From positions 1 through 7,182 of the forward strand of contig JAAXHZ010000219.1 of the NCBI GenBank assembly GCA_012270625.1: 7,182 nucleotides of DNA, read 5' to 3'. The notes beneath the pieces are model-generated. The model worked only from the letters and a program-made list of their open reading frames with translations, was not told the origin of the DNA and ran no database searches. Each line of letters starts with the position of its first letter. Within the stretch, counting starts at the first letter, position 1. The DNA is from Dehalococcoidia bacterium. GTDB taxonomy: Bacteria > Chloroflexota > Dehalococcoidia > SAR202 > UBA11138. A program made the position numbers and the translations under genes. Of the stretch, positions 6,060 through 7,182 are shown one piece after another.

Positions 6060-6245
6060 TTAACCGAGCATGGACTCCACCTGCTTCGCTTCAGAGTCGC
6101 TCACAATTCGGAAGACGGTGTACTGGGGAGCATCTTTGGCCCGGCCGCGTACCGCCTTACGACCATTTTTCAGGGTTACTACACTGGGTTCCAGAATCTC
6201 GCATCTCCTGCGCAGCGCTAAGCAGTAAGCAGTTAGTCCTTCCAT
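6060..6245 (-). CDS. Small DUF5679-like protein lacking most zinc ligands
   Basis: A 61-residue protein beginning MEGLTAYC and ending SMLG. The layout AYC...EI...VTLKNGRKAVRG...VFRIV matches, from memory, the small DUF5679 zinc ribbon, in which a CxxC near the N-terminus and a second CxxC before the final FRI bind zinc. Here Cys8 is kept, but its partner three residues later is Leu11, and the second pair is replaced by the AKDAPQ region. An unpaired Cys15 is also present. The fold may therefore be metal-free. The C-terminus adds about 14 residues after FRIV. ATG 6245 is chosen because AAGGAGGTG lies directly upstream; a longer ORF to 6293 has no such site. It is the last gene of the minus-strand cassette. 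Its function is unknown, and the DUF5679 link is a pattern judgement. Confidence 0.7.
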   Translation of the reverse strand: MEGLTAYCLALRRRCEILEPSVVTLKNGRKAVRGRAKDAPQYTVFRIVSDSEAKQVESMLG

Positions 6246-6250
6246 GGGAC

Positions 6251-6257
6251 ACCTCCT
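6251..6257 (-). promoter_or_regulatory. Strong ribosome binding site of the 61-aa gene
   Basis: AAGGAGGTG on the minus strand is a near-ideal Shine-Dalgarno with GGAGG ending 6 nt before ATG 6245. It sets the start and suggests the gene is still expressed. Confidence 0.85.
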
Positions 6258-6270
6258 TCGATCTGTTGGC

Positions 6271-6562
6271 CTATCCCCTAGCCTTGCCTCCATCCTCTAA
6301 CAAAGCCGTGAGGTCCATTTTGCTGGGCAGGGTTCTCCTGTCCACCTCGGGCTGAGGTTATAGCAGCGACACCACGGCCCAGGTACTCTTTAATCAACTC
6401 GTTAGCCTGGCCAATGGCCTGGTCTAGAGCATTGCGGACAGGTTCTGGTTGGACATGGCTGACTTGAAACCCAGCCACCGCTCCCACGTCCAGGAACCAG
6501 GGGAGCATCGCCTGGACATCAGCGAAAGTCGGACAGAGAGTACCCCTCGTTTGAACCGCCGT
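6271..6562 (-). pseudogene. Unrecognised ~96-aa gene with frameshift and ACG in the start position
   Basis: No family was recognised. The main frame reads TRGTLCPTFADVQAMLPWFL then an amphipathic, probably helical stretch (PEPVRNALDQAIGQANELIKEYL) to AITSA. Past the GGG at 6349-6351 (CCC on the minus strand) coding character moves to the next frame, which reads EVDRRTLPSKMDLTALL and ends at TAG 6271-6273. Removing one C joins the two into about 96 residues. At the 5' end GAGGAGG (6569-6575) overlaps the upstream stop codon, and 6 nt later stands ACG (6560-6562) in frame. An ATG mutated to ACG would explain the lost start; the next in-frame ATG is at 6508 with a poor site. It is probably a decayed gene, or an error-bearing assembly of a live one. 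Confidence 0.6.
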
Positions 6563-6568
6563 ATAATG

Positions 6569-6575
6569 CCTCCTC
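6569..6575 (-). promoter_or_regulatory. Ribosome binding site facing an ACG codon
   Basis: GAGGAGG on the minus strand overlaps the TGA of the 64-aa gene and is followed by CATTAT and then ACG. It is an excellent site with no standard start codon at the proper distance. Confidence 0.65.
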
Positions 6576-6768
6576 AGGATCCCTCAATCTCAGGCACCTG
6601 CAAGGCATCGTACTGTTGTTTACTAACAAATCTAACCAGTTTGGTGCCGTTTTCTTCCCCAGTAACGGCATAGGTATGTCTGCCGTTTTTCTGCACTAGG
6701 GTACGTTTCCTGAGGCCGCTCTCTGGTATATCCACTTTTTGCCTGGTCTTCACGTTATAGAACTCCAT
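6574..6768 (-). CDS. Small basic conserved-looking protein, function unknown
   Basis: A 64-residue intact reading frame beginning MEFYNVKTRQKVDIPESG and ending PEIEGS. It is rich in Lys/Arg with no membrane segment or cysteine. The segments NGRHTYAVTG, NGTKLVRFVSK and QQYDAL suggest a short beta-rich domain with a C-terminal helix. GAGGTG lies 4 nt before ATG 6768, a good ribosome binding site that overlaps the stop of the preceding Fur-like frame; its own stop overlaps the next gene's ribosome binding site. I do not recognise a named family. Proteins of similar size and look seem to occur in Chloroflexota, but I cannot verify this. The KNGR...G...VRFVS pattern faintly echoes the 61-aa protein at 6060-6245. 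Confidence 0.7.
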   Translation of the reverse strand: MEFYNVKTRQKVDIPESGLRKRTLVQKNGRHTYAVTGEENGTKLVRFVSKQQYDALQVPEIEGS

Positions 6769-7023
6769 GTTTCACCTCGCGCATCGATATTCAAGATCTT
6801 GCAGATCACTCCAGCCTCGAGAAAGAGCTTGATGGTCCGATATACTGTTGCCCTGCCCACCGAAAGGCAGCTCTTCACTGTGCATCTTGACCGTAAAGCC
6901 TTCGTGCTTCCGCTCCAGCAGCTTGGCTATCGCCTTTCCTGGGAGCAGTTGTCCTATATAGCCTCGGCTCTCCAGCGCCGCCATCAGGTTTGACGCGTGG
7001 TATTCCAAGTCCCCTACTGACAT
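6750..7023 (-). pseudogene. Decayed Fur-family regulator (DNA-binding domain only)
   Basis: The uninterrupted minus-strand frame starts MSVGDLEYHASNLMAALESRGY, continues through KAIAKLLERKHEGFTVKMHSEELP, and then loses its character. Shifting one nucleotide at AAA 6863-6865 (minus CCTTTC) gives SVGRATVYRTIKLFLEAG, the hallmark recognition helix of Fur/Zur/PerR proteins, followed by VICKI. Earlier, GYIGQLLPGKAIA becomes GYRTTAPRKAIA, the family's RxTxxR motif, if two bases of TATATA (6955-6960) and one of TTT (6935-6937) are removed. Three small insertions are thus implied. The frame ends at TGA 6750-6752, and the C-terminal metal-binding and dimerisation domain is absent. It lies first in the cassette, has no clear ribosome binding site, and overlaps the 64-aa gene. 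Fur ancestry is well supported; loss of function is inference, as sequencing error could mimic it. Confidence 0.75.
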
Positions 7024-7078
7024 GAAGTATCGCTACTGATTCCTTATCACTCAGATATGTATTCTCAAAAGGCAGGGT

Positions 7079-7107
7079 AACGTATCAAGATATGGTTCGG
7101 TTGTCAA
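7079..7107 (-). promoter_or_regulatory. Possible promoter of the small-gene cassette
   Basis: On the minus strand there is a perfect TTGACA (7102-7107) followed after 17 bp by TACGTT (7079-7084, 3/6 to the -10 consensus). It lies about 55 bp upstream of the Fur-like ATG. No convincing palindromic Fur or Zur box was seen in the leader. Confidence 0.45.
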
Positions 7108-7122
7108 CAGGCTCAAACCCGC

Positions 7123-7145
7123 GGAACCTGTATCAGTTTAGTCGG
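7123..7145 (+). repeat. 23-bp direct repeat, right copy
   Basis: GGAACCTGTATCAGTTTAGT plus CGG differs from the copy at 5431-5453 only at three positions. It lies just outside the possible cassette promoter. Confidence 0.6.
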
Positions 7146-7182
7146 TGGACTCCGTATAAGACACCCAACCACCACTGGATTG

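Noticed and set aside
6278..6508. 76-aa minus-strand ORF starting at ATG 6508 as a real, complete gene
   Set aside because: No good ribosome binding site; coding character extends upstream of the ATG to 6562, and the end (GGQENPAQQNGPHGF) looks out of frame compared with the alternative frame.
6739..6993. 84-codon plus-strand frame opposite the Fur remnant
   Set aside because: It is the complement of a recognisable Fur winged-helix sequence and has no independent support.

Overview
The window reads as chromosomal DNA from a moderately GC-rich bacterium. The gene set (divergent threonine genes, a class I aminotransferase, and small proteins resembling a Fur regulator and the DUF5679 zinc ribbon) makes me think of an uncultured Chloroflexota such as a Dehalococcoidia/SAR202-type lineage. 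That placement rests on remembered similarity and has not been tested.

Left part (1-5257) is dense housekeeping metabolism. It begins inside a galactonate-dehydratase-like enolase-superfamily gene (+). This gene runs tail-to-tail into a two-gene minus-strand operon, a threonine-aldolase-type PLP enzyme followed by a YihY/BrkB membrane protein. A 229-bp divergent intergenic region then leads into a threonine-synthase-type gene (+), which converges with only a 6-bp gap on a class I aminotransferase (-). Aspartate transamination, threonine synthesis and threonine cleavage to glycine could form one local amino-acid theme, but this is inference.

Middle part (5258-6059) holds no protein gene that I can support. 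It carries the aminotransferase promoter, a palindromic repeat that also occurs before the threonine synthase gene (here split by a GC-rich hairpin), a roughly 140-bp MITE-like inverted-repeat block with CTCCCTCAGGG motifs, a tRNA promoter and a tRNA with a CAU anticodon.

Right part (6060-7110, minus strand) is the most unusual piece: a tightly packed cassette of four very small genes behind one possible promoter. In order of transcription they are a decayed Fur-family DNA-binding domain with several apparent 1-2 nt insertions, an intact 64-aa basic protein, an unrecognised gene of about 96 aa with a frameshift and an ACG codon where ATG is expected, and an intact 61-aa DUF5679-like protein that has lost most of its zinc-binding cysteines. 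Intact and broken genes alternate, and strong ribosome-binding sites are retained. The cassette and the tRNA lie between two copies of a 23-bp direct repeat.
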